Below are positions 20,583 to 31,283 of a stretch of 64,000 nucleotides of DNA, in pieces. How positions within the stretch are numbered: the first letter of the stretch is position 1; every line of letters begins with the position of its first letter. The stretch covers positions 38,164,924 through 38,228,923 of the forward strand of contig CM064509.1 in the NCBI GenBank assembly GCA_032716605.1, read 5' to 3'. The translations under genes and the position numbers were made by a program. Below the pieces are notes generated by a model, which made no database searches, was not told the DNA's origin, and was given only the letters and a program-made list of their open reading frames with translations. This stretch comes from Paralithodes platypus. Its lineage: Eukaryota; Arthropoda; Malacostraca; Decapoda; Lithodidae.

Positions 20583-20812
20583 AGTTTCGTTCTATAAGGA
20601 AGTTGGAGCTGTAGACATCGATAATTAACAGAATACTGTACTGTAATCTCCTAAATCGTGGTTGTAGTGCTTAAATAAATACAACATAAATTCAACATAC
20701 TATTTATCCATTAGAAACATTCATTATTATTGCATTTCTGTTTACTATCGACGTTCACGGCTCCAACTTCCTTATAGCCTGAAACTGGCAAGTGGTCAAT
20801 TATGTAACGATA
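20575..20812. mobile_element. foldback MITE (family M6), second copy
   Basis: GAGAGTTTCGTTCTATAAGGA at the left pairs with CCTTATAGCCTGAAACTGGC at the right. It overlaps or abuts the preceding copy. Confidence 0.65.
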
Positions 20813-20918
20813 TTGTTATATATCTGGTCAGCTGATCCCTCATGCACACTTTTAGTGATGTGTGTTCACCATGTTATTCAGGACGGCCGGGAACTCTTAA
20901 TTTATCTTTATTGATTTT

Positions 20919-20939
20919 TTTTTTTTTTTTTTTTTTTAT
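20919..20939. repeat. poly-T run
   Basis: More than 20 consecutive T residues. Confidence 0.9.
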
Positions 20940-21131
20940 GAGCACCTGTTCTATGTCAGTTTGTACATTTTCTAAGCTAATAAAATTGCTATGTAGTAAT
21001 TCTTGTCTTCTTATTTCAGGTTCTGACATATCTGTTCAAGAGCATAGCTCATAAATAGTCCCTTCCCACATTTATCACTGCATGTAATAAGTGTCTCCCT
21101 CAAAGTTGAAAGATATCCAAATTCAAGGTAC

Positions 21132-21349
21132 TGTACACTCGCTCCAAGAAGTATCTGCACCCCTATGCTGATCATCTGGTGTGTACAGCTCGGTAGGGTT
21201 GGCACCTATTCCTGCAACTATATCCATGTGTCAGAGAGGATCGTCTCTGACACATGAATAAAGTTGCAGGCAGAGGTACCAACCCTACCGAGCTGTACAC
21301 ACCAGATGATCAGCATAGGGGTGCAGATACTTCTTGGACCGAGTGTACA
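21132..21349. mobile_element. near-perfect 106-bp-arm hairpin element
   Basis: It opens TGTACACTCGCTCCAAGAAG and closes CTTCTTGGACCGAGTGTACA. The arms pair almost throughout to a 6-nt loop GGATCG. Such perfect pairing implies a young foldback element, or one kept by gene conversion. Confidence 0.9.
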
Positions 21350-21519
21350 TTAGAATCAAGTCTATTACCACAATTTCTGGCCATTACATCACTTCATACT
21401 GCAAAAACTTCAAACAAATAGAGAGAAACAAGTCTGAGCGAATTATATGGGTCTGGTCAATGGTAATTATTCAACTAATTGAACAATAATGGAGTTACTT
21501 ACCTCGAGTGCTGAGATCG

Positions 21520-21640
21520 TAAAACAAAATAAAGGCAAGAGAACTTGTCAAAATCGCTATGTGGAAATAACGCTTTAATCAAATTAATTTTGAAATTCAA
21601 GAACACAAAACCACATTAACATGAATCACCTACTGTACGC
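21520..21640. repeat. partial R1 repeat
   Basis: CAAAATCGCTATGTGGAAAT plus AACGCTTTAATCAAAT and CACATTAACATGAATCACC; the ends are lost. Confidence 0.6.
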
Positions 21641-21644
21641 TTAC

Positions 21645-21862
21645 TATAGTCTATTCGCTGTATGTGGGCGAAAAATCATGACCTCTAACCTCTGTAAATA
21701 AAAACCGACTAGAGCAATAGAGCTAATATTTCTACCATTTGAGAAGAGTCGGTCAAGTAATAGATGTTGAAATTTACAGCCAATTTCCTCGAGCCCTTAT
21801 TGAGATACACTAGAGGATAGAGGTCATGATTTTTCGCCTACTTACAGCGAATAGACTATACC
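21645..21862. mobile_element. foldback MITE (M3 subfamily)
   Basis: Its ends are TATAGTCTATTCGCTGTATG and CTTACAGCGAATAGACTATA. The same subfamily is at 62758-62972. Confidence 0.8.
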
Positions 21863-22119
21863 TACTGCGCTGTGATCTTACTTGGTTGTCTCTCCGATGT
21901 GTGGTCCAGCCATTCACGGACTGGTGGAGGGGATGACCCAAACTAATCGCAGATGCATCAGTCAAATGTGCAAATTTTAATTGGCAAGGAAAATAATTAC
22001 CGTTGTGGCTGATATAGCATGCATATCTATTACTATTGAATACTAAAATCTAAATGCGTATTGGTCAGAAAATAAGCTTATAATCGGGCTAGTTAAGAAA
22101 TACGGGAATTAAAATAATC

Positions 22120-22345
22120 TATAGGCTACATATAGCTTGTTGGAGAGAGGAAGCTGTTGGAGTGGCTTTGTTAAGTGTGTGATTAGTCTGTATATGTCAT
22201 CAAGGTGTACCCCAACTGAATGTGAGCATGTGAAACATGCTAGGACATACTACCAAAACCAATAAATATATCTGCCTTGGCTGGGAACGAACCCGGGTCA
22301 AGCAGATTCACACGTGAGCTTGCTATCCATTTCACTTGGCCATTT
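22120..22345 (-). mobile_element. tRNA-derived SINE (S4-like)
   Basis: On the - strand a tRNA-like head includes GGGTTCGTTCCCAGCCAAGG. It is followed by CATGTTTCACATGCTCACAT and a tail with AAGCCACTCCAACAGCTTCC. It is related to the + strand copy at 38272. Confidence 0.6.
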
Positions 22346-23080
22346 ATTGTTATAAGAACATATTTAAATTGAGTCAATTATTGTATTTTACCTTATATGT
22401 ATATTCTGATAACGAATGGGATGATTTTTCTTGGTATACCTTGAAATAATGATAATATTTATATAAAAAGATGTTTGACTAAAATTATTTAGTTATCCAT
22501 CATAACCAAGTCATTTTCTATAAATGACATTCAAAGAAAATCAATTTTAAGGGCTAACTAAAATAGCATCAGTGATCAAATTTTTGTTTTTTAATGTTTA
22601 CTTTGGGGTACCGCACAGGGCTTCTATCGGGCAACATATTGTGCAAGGGATTACAGGTTGGGGACAGGATCAGGGAAAAATAGAAGATAGTATTTGGTGA
22701 TCCTGATTTAACAGACATAATATAGCCTGCTGGATATTAGGGAATGTCTCGGGGAGTAAATTGAGTTAGATGAGTGTTTGTTATATTTGTGAACGGGTGT
22801 TGTTTGAAGGTGATATTACGAGGGATCCCAGACGAAGGGGAACAACAAGACACTATATGGTAACTCTTAATTAATAATCCACAGCTGGTTTCTCTAGGGT
22901 GGCATGGCAAAGGCTGATATGAGAGGTAGGTCTTCTTCGTCACAGGTTGGCAGGTGTAGGCCTAGCTGGTGACTCACAATAGGCAATTGGTGAGTTTTGT
23001 TCAGGACAGGTAGTTGCCGAACTGCCTCAAAGATACAATTAGGTACTTCTGCTGAGTAGGCTATATATGACTCATGCATA
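22345..23080. other. no gene recognised
   Basis: AT-rich. No shared repeat was recognised apart from the start of the LINE remnant that follows. Confidence 0.4.
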
Positions 23081-23084
23081 TGGT

Positions 23085-23525
23085 ACCGTCCAGGAAGTGA
23101 AAAGAAGATAGAGGAGGTGGAGAGTTTTTGGGAAGATTTGAGGGATTGTCTACAAGGGTTTGAGGAAAATTAAAATGTAGTAGTGCTAGGGCAGGAAATG
23201 AGCCTGTTGAGAGACTCATCGATAGTTTTGGTGTGGATGGTGTAAACGAGAGTGGAGAAAGATTGATTGGTGTAACCTATGTGGGGAGTCTATAATTAGT
23301 GTAGGTAAATGTGTTCTTTAGCAAAAAAAGACGTACCGGTATACACATGTCATATAATTGTGAGGGGAGAGATTGTAGAGAGGGCGTTGATGGATTATGT
23401 GTTGGTGACAAGGGAAATATTGTGTAGACTACTGGATGTAAATGTGCTGGATGGTGAGGCGTGTTGTACTGTACAAGGGGAAGGAAGACTGGTAGGAGTG
23501 TTTAAATTATAGAGGTATTAGTTTA
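23085..23525 (+). pseudogene. decayed LINE endonuclease-domain remnant
   Basis: Pieces in different frames resemble the end of an APE-type endonuclease of arthropod LINEs: a VVVLG-like start, NESGERLI-like text, then KKDVPVYT and ERALMDYVLVTREILCRLLD. Frameshifts and stops break it. The typical final SDHxLV motif is not visible. Confidence 0.55.
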
Positions 23526-23769
23526 GTATCAGTTGTTGGAAAGCTGTATATGGCAGGGTGTTGATAGAGATAATAATAAAGGGTACAGAAGGTGCAATAG
23601 GAATGTAATGCCCTCGAAAATATCCCGCAACCCCAATAATGTACTACCCGAGTTGACGTCAGGTATAGTGTAAAATAGTCGTTGATGGGAAGTCCAATAA
23701 ACTCATCACGTGAAATACCACGAGACTATCACCTGGTTCTTACAAATCGGACTAAGGTTACTATACTTT

Positions 23770-23965
23770 TGTACGTCCGTGGTAGTACAGTGGGTTAGCG
23801 CGCGGGCCTGGTTGACCTATGGGGGTCATGGTCACTAACCAGGGTTCGAACCCCACCCAATTAGGCATTTCAAAACCTGTGGGTTTTTAGGAGGGTTAAA
23901 CTCCCTTCAGAGGTTCGAACCCCGCGCCAGGCCGCAGGAAAGGTTGACCCTAAGTGGGCCTGGGG
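23770..23965 (+). mobile_element. tRNA-derived SINE, two tRNA-like boxes
   Basis: GTGGTAGTACAGTGGGTTAGC resembles a box A and GGGTTCGAACCCCACCC a box B. A second GGTTCGAACCCC follows at about 23912. Confidence 0.55.
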
Positions 23966-23969
23966 AGTT

Positions 23970-24880
23970 GTCAGGACAGAAAAATTCCCTTCACACCCAG
24001 CATTTCATTAATGTTATGCCCTGATTTTATACAGGATTAACTTGGTATAGGTGAGTTCTGCAAGACTGGGTTATTGGATTTCTTGCAAAATACATAAAGA
24101 GAATCAACAGAGGACATAGATAATCTCGGATAAATGGTTTGTAATACAGCCTTATTCTCAATAGCACTCAGGTAGAAGGTACGTAATAGAATTCCACGAA
24201 CATTAGATGTTGGAGCACTCAGGTAGGTTATTGGACTTATTACAATCTCCCAGCACTTATCGCGGATTTGGATAGAGACACACTTCCCACTTCCAACGTT
24301 CAGTCATTATTCTTCTGATCACATTGCTTTATGATACGTAGGGTACATGAATCACACAGGTTAGGTATTTCGCTTTGTTAACTCTCTCTGGTAATGACTC
24401 TTAATCAAGGATGAAAGTATAAGTAATGTGGTTATTGCCCAAGAATTAATGTAAAGGGATAACTGTAACTAGTTGCACTGGTCTAGGATGTTCACTTGTC
24501 TAGGTGATACTTCGGACCGAAAATATCAGTGAGGGCGAATCAGGTTAAACCTGATGGCAAGAATAATTACGGGAGTCAGTTCGCCTAAGCTAAATTTCAC
24601 TGATATATATTAATGTGTACTATCATAATCACTTGTTATAACATCAGAGAAAGTTGAGACACAATCGAGTACACTGGATGGTTGATAGTTAATTAATAGC
24701 ACCGTAACACTGGTATACTCTGACGCCGGCCCGTTGAGCTGGTGTATATGAAGGGTCTTCCCTGGACGCGTGTAAAGTGGGCGGGCATTTGTCGTACGTA
24801 GGCTACAGCTTTGCTACGTGTCTGCCTGCTGAGATCAGAACCTCCCCGGATCGAGGTCTGGGACCTGGGTATCGATAGTA
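23970..24880. other. no gene recognised
   Basis: AT-rich sequence. No coding frame or shared repeat was recognised. Confidence 0.4.
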
Positions 24881-24924
24881 TTTGCTGGAGACATCAAATG
24901 GGCCTTGGTCTCTGGGTTTTCTCC

Positions 24925-25015
24925 TAAGCAACCTAGACTTTTTTTTTCCAGCTCGGGCTCTGTCTCGAGTCTGCCACCCCCAGCTATGGGGTATGTGCCT
25001 GTGTATATATACACA
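24925..25015 (+). mobile_element. LINE 3'-UTR fragment
   Basis: GGGCTCTGTCTCGAGTCTGCC then CCAGCTATGGGGTATGTGCC and a TATATATA tail. Confidence 0.65.
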
Positions 25016-25089
25016 TTTGTTCACTTTGTTAGTGATTTGCACCATTGCAGCTAGTGGCAAGAGAGAAATACTTCAGTGTATGTTCAAAT

Positions 25090-26035
25090 AAGCGGTATAG
25101 TAGGGCATCACCTGTAATTAACCCCATTATGACCCATTTTTATTAAAAAAAATATTAAATTATATAAAAGTTTGTTACGCTTCTACGTATTTGAACTCTC
25201 ACTATACTTAATGCAAAATAGAGTAAATAATTTGCAAGAAAGGCTGTTTTCAATTATAGTCATATGTGTAATTTTCATTTTACGCAAGTAGTTTCTGCAA
25301 GAATTCATTGCAATTTTAAAGGAATCAAAGTGTAAGTTAATAGAATCGAAATAAGTATATGGAGGATCTGATGCTCCTTTGTTTTATATATTCTGTACTG
25401 GACATGAGTAGAATTATTTCGTTTATAATCGGAGGTGCGGCCATTGTGATTGCTGAGATGGGGTGTTTGACAAATATAAGATAAAATGCCAAATTGCGAG
25501 CCCAAGACACGTTTCATACCAGCCACGTGTGCTTGGACCTTACTATTAGCTTGCACCACGTTATTCTTCATCTACCCGTGAGTATAACCGCCATATTGGA
25601 CTGAAAAATATATGGAATTCCTTTTAATTTCCTTTTCAGTCTTGATTAAAGGGTAAACAGACGTGGAATACAAATCGGGATCCTGTTAAATATCCCGAGT
25701 TTTTTGACAGCTGAGGGTTTAAGCCATGAGTGAATATCCTGACTATGTGTGTGTGTGGTTGTATGAGGTTTAGGGGGCCGAGTTAGGGTGATAATAGGGG
25801 AATTATGTAGCCTATTCTGATGGTTACTGGAGAAGCCATACTTACTCCCCTGTAAAAGGATTAGTTTCTTCGGTAAGATTAACGGTTCTCTAATGGATCT
25901 GATTAACCTATATTATTGCTAATGCAGTGGTCTGGAAAGTTATCAATACTTTATTTAGGTTAGTGAGACTAGGCCAATGAGGTTTGGGTTGCTTGGTTCA
26001 AATCACATTCATTAGACATAGGCCTAGACTACCAT
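25090..26035. other. no gene recognised
   Basis: AT-rich. Short open frames only, without family resemblance. Confidence 0.4.
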
Positions 26036-26039
26036 AACA

Positions 26040-26185
26040 TTTGGGAAGGATGTAGTATCCGGGCGTACGGTCGTCATGTTTACATCGGTCGTGGCGTCGT
26101 GCGCTCACGGTTACTTGGTTAGGCTATGTTCCTGTCTATTTTGATGGCTAGCCTATTTTTTCTGTTATTTGCCCCCTGCTGGAAA
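26040..26185. mobile_element. partial hAT-like MITE (H1)
   Basis: It starts GGGAAGGATGTAGTATCCGG and contains CTATTTTGATGGCTAGCC and TTTGCCCCCTGCTGG. The right terminal repeat is missing. Confidence 0.65.
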
Positions 26186-26189
26186 TAAG

Positions 26190-26475
26190 CCTAGGCTAGG
26201 CCTAGCCTATATGATGATGATAAGATATGGGGGGCCCTTAACCTATTATTGTATGGCTAGGCTACGCAGCTATGGTGATCGCCGAGTAGGCCTAGTGCAA
26301 ATAAGGCGGGCCTACCCGAATATTACAACCTTAGGCCTAGCCTACCAACATTTTTTATTTTTACGTCACTAACCTAGGCCTAGATTTTCCTTGTTTTATT
26401 TTTGCTGGATTCTGATAATTTTATCAATATAGACCTAGGCGTATTAGCTGCCGATATAGGTTCAATAAGGTTCAA
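26190..26475. repeat. TAGGCCTA-rich segment
   Basis: A second block of dense AGGCCTA/CTAGGCC words, like 3850-4345. Confidence 0.55.
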
Positions 26476-26654
26476 TTTAATTAGCCTACAAACCTCGAAA
26501 AAGTTTTCCCCATTTGGTTGAGTACTAATCCCTTAGTAGCCTAAATAAAACAAAAAATTGGCTGTCGATTATACGAAGGTGAAAGAAAAGCCGATGAAGT
26601 CTACGGCGTTTACTCTGCAATCTTCAGCTTTGATTGTACATTGATAAATGGGAA

Positions 26655-26898
26655 AGTACCGTATTGACAACCTTGTTACGAAAATAAAATTTTAGTACCA
26701 TAGCCTACTTTTATAGTTTTATATTAGGTTATTTCGAGGGTTTAACACATTTTCATATGATCTTTAGAGCTATCGATAACTGGAAGTACCGTATTGACAA
26801 CCTTGTTACGAAAAAGACATTTTAGCACCAGGCCATACTTTTTTATTATGTTTTGCCGAGGGTTAAAACAAATTTTATTGTGATCTTTAGAATTTAGA
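26655..26898. repeat. tandem duplication, about 130 bp unit
   Basis: GTACCGTATTGACAACCTTG occurs at about 26655 and 26785, each followed by related AT-rich sequence ending in TTGTGATCTTTAGA or ATATGATCTTTAGA. Confidence 0.8.
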
Positions 26899-26994
26899 GT
26901 ATATAGATTCAATATTTATCTTCAAATATATCAACAAAATTTTTGGTATTAAATTAACATTGACCTTTTTTTTTTCATTTTGTCTTTTATATAA

Positions 26995-27500
26995 TTATAG
27001 TGTTGTGTTATAGCAAGGACTGCAAGAAATAAGTTACAAGTATTTAGCCTACCCATTATCCAACAATATATAAACTAATAGATGGGTTGGGTGTGAGGGG
27101 GATCTGCCGGGTTTACTTGAGTTCTTTCGGCTTCCTCAGGGGCCTCGGCGGGTGTAACGGTGTTGGCAAATCGGCGCTCAGCAGACCCCCGTAATCTTGT
27201 GTTAATCCCTGACCGTTTTGGTGGGGTCAGTGCTCAAGGGTTTAGTGAGTTAGGCCTACAATTGGGCTTTGTAATTGGTGTTGGGTGTGACAGGGATCTG
27301 CCTTGTGTGGGCCGATCGGCTTTTTGCAGACTCCCATTTTCTTATGTTCTTATGTAATAAACACTTTCCCCACTACTAGGGAGGGCTATGAAGACCAGGG
27401 AAAATGAGGGGTTAAAGAGGGTTAAAAGCTAAAAATATGCTGTACTGTACTGTATTTGGTAAATTGGCCATAACCGTTTGCCGTGGGATACATAACAAGT
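26995..27500. repeat. left arm of a large inverted repeat
   Basis: TTATAGCAAGGACTGCAAGA, CCCATTATCCAACAATA and AGGGAGGGCTATGAAGACCA are found as reverse complement at 28130-28475. A LINE 3' end (27085-27358) interrupts this arm. Confidence 0.75.
27085..27358 (+). mobile_element. LINE 3' end with TTCTTATG tail (L3)
   Basis: It ends TTTGCAGACTCCCATTTTCT followed by TATGTTCTTATGT. Short 8-bp tails of this type occur in CR1/L2-like LINEs. It is inserted in the left arm of the large inverted repeat. Confidence 0.6.
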
Positions 27501-27519
27501 TGAGAATGGGTAAAACCCC

Positions 27520-27928
27520 CCTAGTTTCCGATACCAGTGCAAAATAACCCAAAAATGTTGATCATGGAATGTTGTTGTTCCCCAGGCTGTCTGGCCGAAC
27601 AGCCCCAAGGTCTCGAGCAAGGCCAAGGCCATAAACGAGCGCCCCCACAAAATCCTCCCTGCTTACCACTAACAAAGCCCGGGTGACCGAAGCCACTCCA
27701 AGGCAGGGAGCTGAGGAGGGTGCGGAAATGCCCGGGAAACCAAAGCCCCACCCAAGGCCCTGTGCCCCTCAGCAATTATGAAGGGAAAGTTGAGGGGCAA
27801 GGGAAAAATGTGACGCTTTGGCTCCCAATCTGCCAACTTCTAGGTTGGCAGTAGGGAGGTCAATCCACGGATCATGGAATGTTGACTATATAAGCTCTCA
27901 GAGTCTCCTGTGATACCAGCTTTACACT
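27520..27928. mobile_element. M5 MITE interrupted by S1 retroposon
   Basis: The right end TCTCCTGTGATACCAGCTTT is M5. The M5 interior GTTGATCATGGAATGTTG is split by an S1 insertion at 27575-27869. Confidence 0.75.
27575..27869 (-). mobile_element. CAA-tailed retroposon (S1), 295 bp
   Basis: A - strand copy flanked by the perfect 15-bp duplication GATCATGGAATGTTG (27560-27574 and 27870-27884). Compared with 33558-33960 it lacks about 110 bp at its 5' end. Confidence 0.9.
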
Positions 27929-28129
27929 ATGTTCCTTGTGTATAATCCTGTGTAGCGGGCAGACCTGTACATATAACTCAATGATTCGGTAATGTTCAAT
28001 ATATTTTTAAATTTTACATTCATAAATAGTCCACTAATATACTAGGTTAGGTTACCTTTTTAGTTAGGTTAGGTTTAAGATATTGTTCAATGTTTCTTGG
28101 AAAATAGGCATCTGAAAAACTGTTCTACC

Positions 28130-28480
28130 CACTACACAGGATCTTATCCCATTATCCAACAATAGAGTCGATTATGGAAACTAAGGTTTTTGCCCCCTGC
28201 TGGCCACATAAATGAGGATTTCTAAGTCCTGGAGGGAGATGATTGGTGAGGAGGGGCTTCCCCCCCTCAACTTATTCTGTATCCTACGGCAAATGGTTAT
28301 GGCCAAACAGAGTTTATTTTTTGCTATTTATCCTCTTCAACCCCTCATTTTCCCTGGTCTTCATAAGTTCATAGCCCTCCCTACTAGTGGGGGAATGTTT
28401 CTAGATTGTTGGATAATGGGTAAATACTTATTTTCTGCAGTCCTTGCTATAAAACAACGCTGTATAACACAAGGTATATA
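28130..28480. repeat. right arm of large inverted repeat
   Basis: Reverse complement of 26995-27500 without the LINE insertion. GGTTATGGCCAAACAGAG, TTCATAGCCCTCCCTACTAG and TTGTTGGATAATGGGTAAA are the shared landmarks. Confidence 0.75.
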
Positions 28481-28741
28481 CCACACAGATCCCTATCTTT
28501 TAAGTTAATATTTTTTTGTAAAGAATTCTATTATTATTACGGTATTAATGTTGGTTCAACATTCCTGGGTAAGTTTGGTTAGGTTAATGTTTTAGAGAGG
28601 AGTTATGCTGTATGTCTGTAGTGGTACGCCCGATAACACAACTCTTACCTATTCCTGTCTATAGTGTCTGGTCCCAGCAATACCACTGGAGTGTATGGAC
28701 ATGGTAAAACTTACACTATGTTCCCTGTTCTTATGTTCCAG

Positions 28742-28863
28742 ATGTGTGTCTCTATATTCCAAATGGGACTTCTACGTGCCTGTGTATCAGGGTGTCGTCA
28801 CGCTCTTTGTGGTGCTCAATTTTTCTCTCGCGACGTTCATGGATCCTGGAGTTATACCAAAAG
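28742..28863 (+). CDS. DHHC palmitoyltransferase (ZDHHC5/8 type), TM2 exon
   Basis: Coding exon of a protein S-acyltransferase that transfers palmitate to cysteines of client proteins at membranes. The frame reads WDFYVPVYQGVVTLFVVLNF and continues with FMDPGVIPK. This fits the second membrane segment and the conserved DPG motif of the ZDHHC5/8 subfamily (Drosophila CG34449/Zdhhc8). The acceptor is ...TTATGTTCCAG at 28741. The donor GTGAGG starts at 28864, phase 1. The preceding exon, with the N-terminus and TM1, was not identified; it must end in phase 2. A TTAA MITE sits only 27 bp after the donor. Confidence 0.85.
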
Positions 28864-28889
28864 GTGAGGGGGACATAATTTTTTATTTG

Positions 28890-29137
28890 TTAACCCTTTG
28901 AGTACCAGCGACGTGCGTTCTATTTTATTCTAGTTATATTTAGACTATAGTATGCAGCTTGGGAAGGATCTGTGGTAGTTAGTTTGAAGCATTTATCATT
29001 GCTAGAGGTCCTTCCCAAGCTGGATTCATTACATTGAGCGTATTTATCAATACCAAATATCAGTGTATTGATACCAAATACCAAAATTAGTCGCCAGAAT
29101 ATGATGTAAAGGACATCCTTGGTACTGAACGGGTTAA
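28890..29137. mobile_element. TTAA-flanked MITE (P1), intronic
   Basis: It starts TTAACCCTTTGAGTACCAGC and ends GGTACTGAACGGGTTAA. It is a full-length copy without the SINE insertions seen at 10386. Confidence 0.8.
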
Positions 29138-29354
29138 TGCATTGAGGTTCTAGGTTAGGTATAGTTATGAGTTACGTGAGTATAAATGACAACACGCATT
29201 TTTGAATCTGTATTGAATGCCTGAAGTTTAGTCAAGAGTGGAGTCAGATGGTGAGTGCAGCTATGCACCACCATGGCATAGACCATGATTGATCCATTGA
29301 TGAATTTACTTTAGACTAATGTTGAAGGTGTTTATATAGTGTATAATGTGTCGC

Positions 29355-29590
29355 AAAGCTGTTCTTTTAGTCTATTCCGAATCAGTAAAGAAGTTTGAAA
29401 GTAATCTTGATAAAGCATGGGGAAGACTTAAGGTTTGAAGTTTGATTACAAAGCGGAAATACAGAATAGTAAAAATGTTGCGTCTGCTGCCGCCGTCGCC
29501 AACACTTAACAACCGCAGCAGTGCAAGCACTGTACTGAGCTGGATACACAGGCCTAGCTTACCTTTTTTCCAGAGGATCTACTGTAAAGC
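29355..29590 (+). mobile_element. CR1/L2-like LINE 3' end (L2), intronic
   Basis: The frame contains SESVKKFESNLDKAWGRLKV, then degenerates. It ends CCAGAGGATCTACTGTAAAG, where it runs into an M5 MITE. Confidence 0.65.
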
Positions 29591-29795
29591 CGGTATCACA
29601 CGAGCGCTTTTTCACTCAACATTTGTCCTTAACACTGGTCTGGCAGCTTATGAGGTAAACATTAAGATTATTTCGGTTACCTAAATTCATCTATCATCAG
29701 TCTAGCTTCCAATACCAGGACAAAATAGGCCTACTCCAAAAATGTTGCCAGAAAAATGTTTACTATAAAAGCTCTCGTGTGATACCGGCTTAAGA
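29585..29795. mobile_element. TIR MITE (M5), intronic
   Basis: Its ends are AAAGCCGGTATCACACGAGC and GCTCTCGTGTGATACCGGCTT. Confidence 0.8.
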
Positions 29796-29828
29796 TACTG
29801 TAAGATTGTAATGTATAATGTGTTGCAG

Positions 29829-29928
29829 CCTCCACAGATACAAACTGTGACGATGACTTCCGAGCACCACTGTACAAGAATATTAAATTGTTTTTTAATG
29901 TGTTGTTGTAATGTGTAATGTGTTGCAG
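29829..29928 (+). pseudogene. duplicated partial exon 2 (100-bp tandem copy)
   Basis: An exact 100-bp offset copy of the acceptor plus exon-2 start. TGTTGCAGCCTCCACAGAT occurs at 29821 and 29921. The copy encodes [11 protein letters not shown] identically, with third-position changes (GCA, CCA, CTG, AAT against GCG, CCC, CTT, AAC). It then diverges and reaches an in-frame TAA near 29910. No donor was seen. It is either a decayed duplicate exon or a poison acceptor. Confidence 0.8.
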
Positions 29929-30086
29929 CCTCCACAGATGAGGACCGCGACGATGACTTCCGAGCGCCCCTTTACAAGAACGTTGAAATAAATGGCATCA
30001 CAGTGCGCATGAAATGGTGCGTCACGTGTCACTTTTATCGACCCCCTCGATGCTCACACTGCTCCGTCTGCAACCACTGTATTGAG
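29929..30086 (+). CDS. DHHC palmitoyltransferase exon: cysteine-rich domain, first part
   Basis: The exon completes the GCC codon split with the previous exon and reads [20 protein letters not shown], then [10 protein letters not shown]. It continues with the zinc-binding cysteine pattern C-x2[13 protein letters not shown]2-C-NHC. This is the first part of the DHHC cysteine-rich domain and matches the ZDHHC5/8 consensus closely. The acceptor is ...TGTGTTGCAG at 29928. The donor GTAACC starts at 30087, phase 0. The upstream 100 bp is a tandem copy of the acceptor and exon start, so two equivalent acceptors compete here. The downstream one must be used to keep the frame. Confidence 0.95.
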
Positions 30087-30129
30087 GTAACCAATCTGTC
30101 TTGTATTTAATATTTGATATACCGGTAAC

Positions 30130-30835
30130 ATGACGTAACTCCGAACTGGGAGATAACTTCGGACACTCGAGAAAAAATATACAATGAACCACAGTTACAG
30201 GATAAATACATGATGTTATGGAAAAACAAGTATGTCTACGGTGTTCTTCCATAATGCAGTAATTTTCCATAACTATAGCTTACATACTTTTATCCAGAAA
30301 TGCGCGAATCATAGCCCCCGTCCGAAGCTGGGTCATTTCACGGTACAATTTTATTATTATTTTGCTTTTTATGTACAGTATGATGATGATCATGAGGGTG
30401 TGTGTTTAAAAGCCATTTTATTAAATATTTGTTTTAATAGAGAAAGCCTATAGAAGTTTTCAAGTTAGTACAGTATCAGAGTTAGGGAATATAACTAGAA
30501 ATAAGTAAATTACCATATACTGTTCTGTATATACTGTTCTTGCTTGCAGTATTAATTTATGTAAAGGCAAGGGTAGCAAAGATAAATAAAAGCACTTTAG
30601 AGTAGTTAATTTGAATGTACTTCAGAGTCTCCAGGAGGTACAGTATATGCAATAAAGATGATTGACATTACAAAAGATAGCAATTTGACAAAGATGAGGA
30701 TGGATTGTGGTCGAGTAACAAAGGTTTTTATTGGATAGCATGTTAGTGAAGGTTATAAATGAAGATAAATCAATAGTAAAGAATGTATTTTGTAGTAGCG
30801 TCTGTAGCACTCCATACATACCGGTACATAAAAGT
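30130..30835. other. intronic sequence, no feature recognised
   Basis: AT-rich intron. No repeat family or additional exon was recognised. Confidence 0.4.
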
Positions 30836-31056
30836 TTAACCCTCTCACGTTTTTTATGCAATTTTGAGCCTATTAGGGATACTTTAAAGCAGGACCATCA
30901 GGGGTATTTAGTTTAGTTACTTCAACCTCTGCAGTTGTCTTTGAGTTAGCCGTGGGCAGAAAACTAATTTTGGAGAGGTAATTATAAGAGTGAGAGAACT
31001 CTATTTAGTATTGCTAATCTGGCAACCTCTGCGTCATAAAAACGTGAAAGGGTTAA
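30836..31056. mobile_element. TTAA-flanked MITE (P2), intronic
   Basis: It starts TTAACCCTCTCACGTTTTTT and ends ATAAAAACGTGAAAGGGTTAA. Confidence 0.85.
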
Positions 31057-31069
31057 AGACCGTTTTGTC

Positions 31070-31228
31070 CACAGAATGTGGTTACAGTCTCACATCCTAA
31101 ATGGCGGCTTTCCAGGCGGCCCTGTCAAGGGCTGCCTCTGTTAAGTTCTTTATTTTGTGATCGGACCATAGTACCTGATCCCACGTCATTCTAGGTCTAC
31201 CCCGACGCGCAGCTCCATCTTTTTATTA
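31070..31228 (-). pseudogene. LINE RT C-terminal fragment (L4), intronic
   Basis: Read on the - strand the frame gives [19 protein letters not shown] then LTEAALDRAAWKAAI. This is the typical RTE-like LINE ORF2 C-terminus (GRPxxTWDxxxxxD...LTxxxAxxRxxW). Related copies are at 43706-44155 and 63385-63540. Confidence 0.65.
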
Positions 31229-31283
31229 CCATACTTCACCTTCTGTGCTTCGCTTCTTAATCTATTTATCCTTCTCTTTTCAG

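Noticed and set aside
28664..28740. YGHGKTYTM text resembling a kinesin P-loop
   Set aside because: The motif is incomplete, lies in another frame directly before the palmitoyltransferase exon acceptor, and has no further kinesin sequence.
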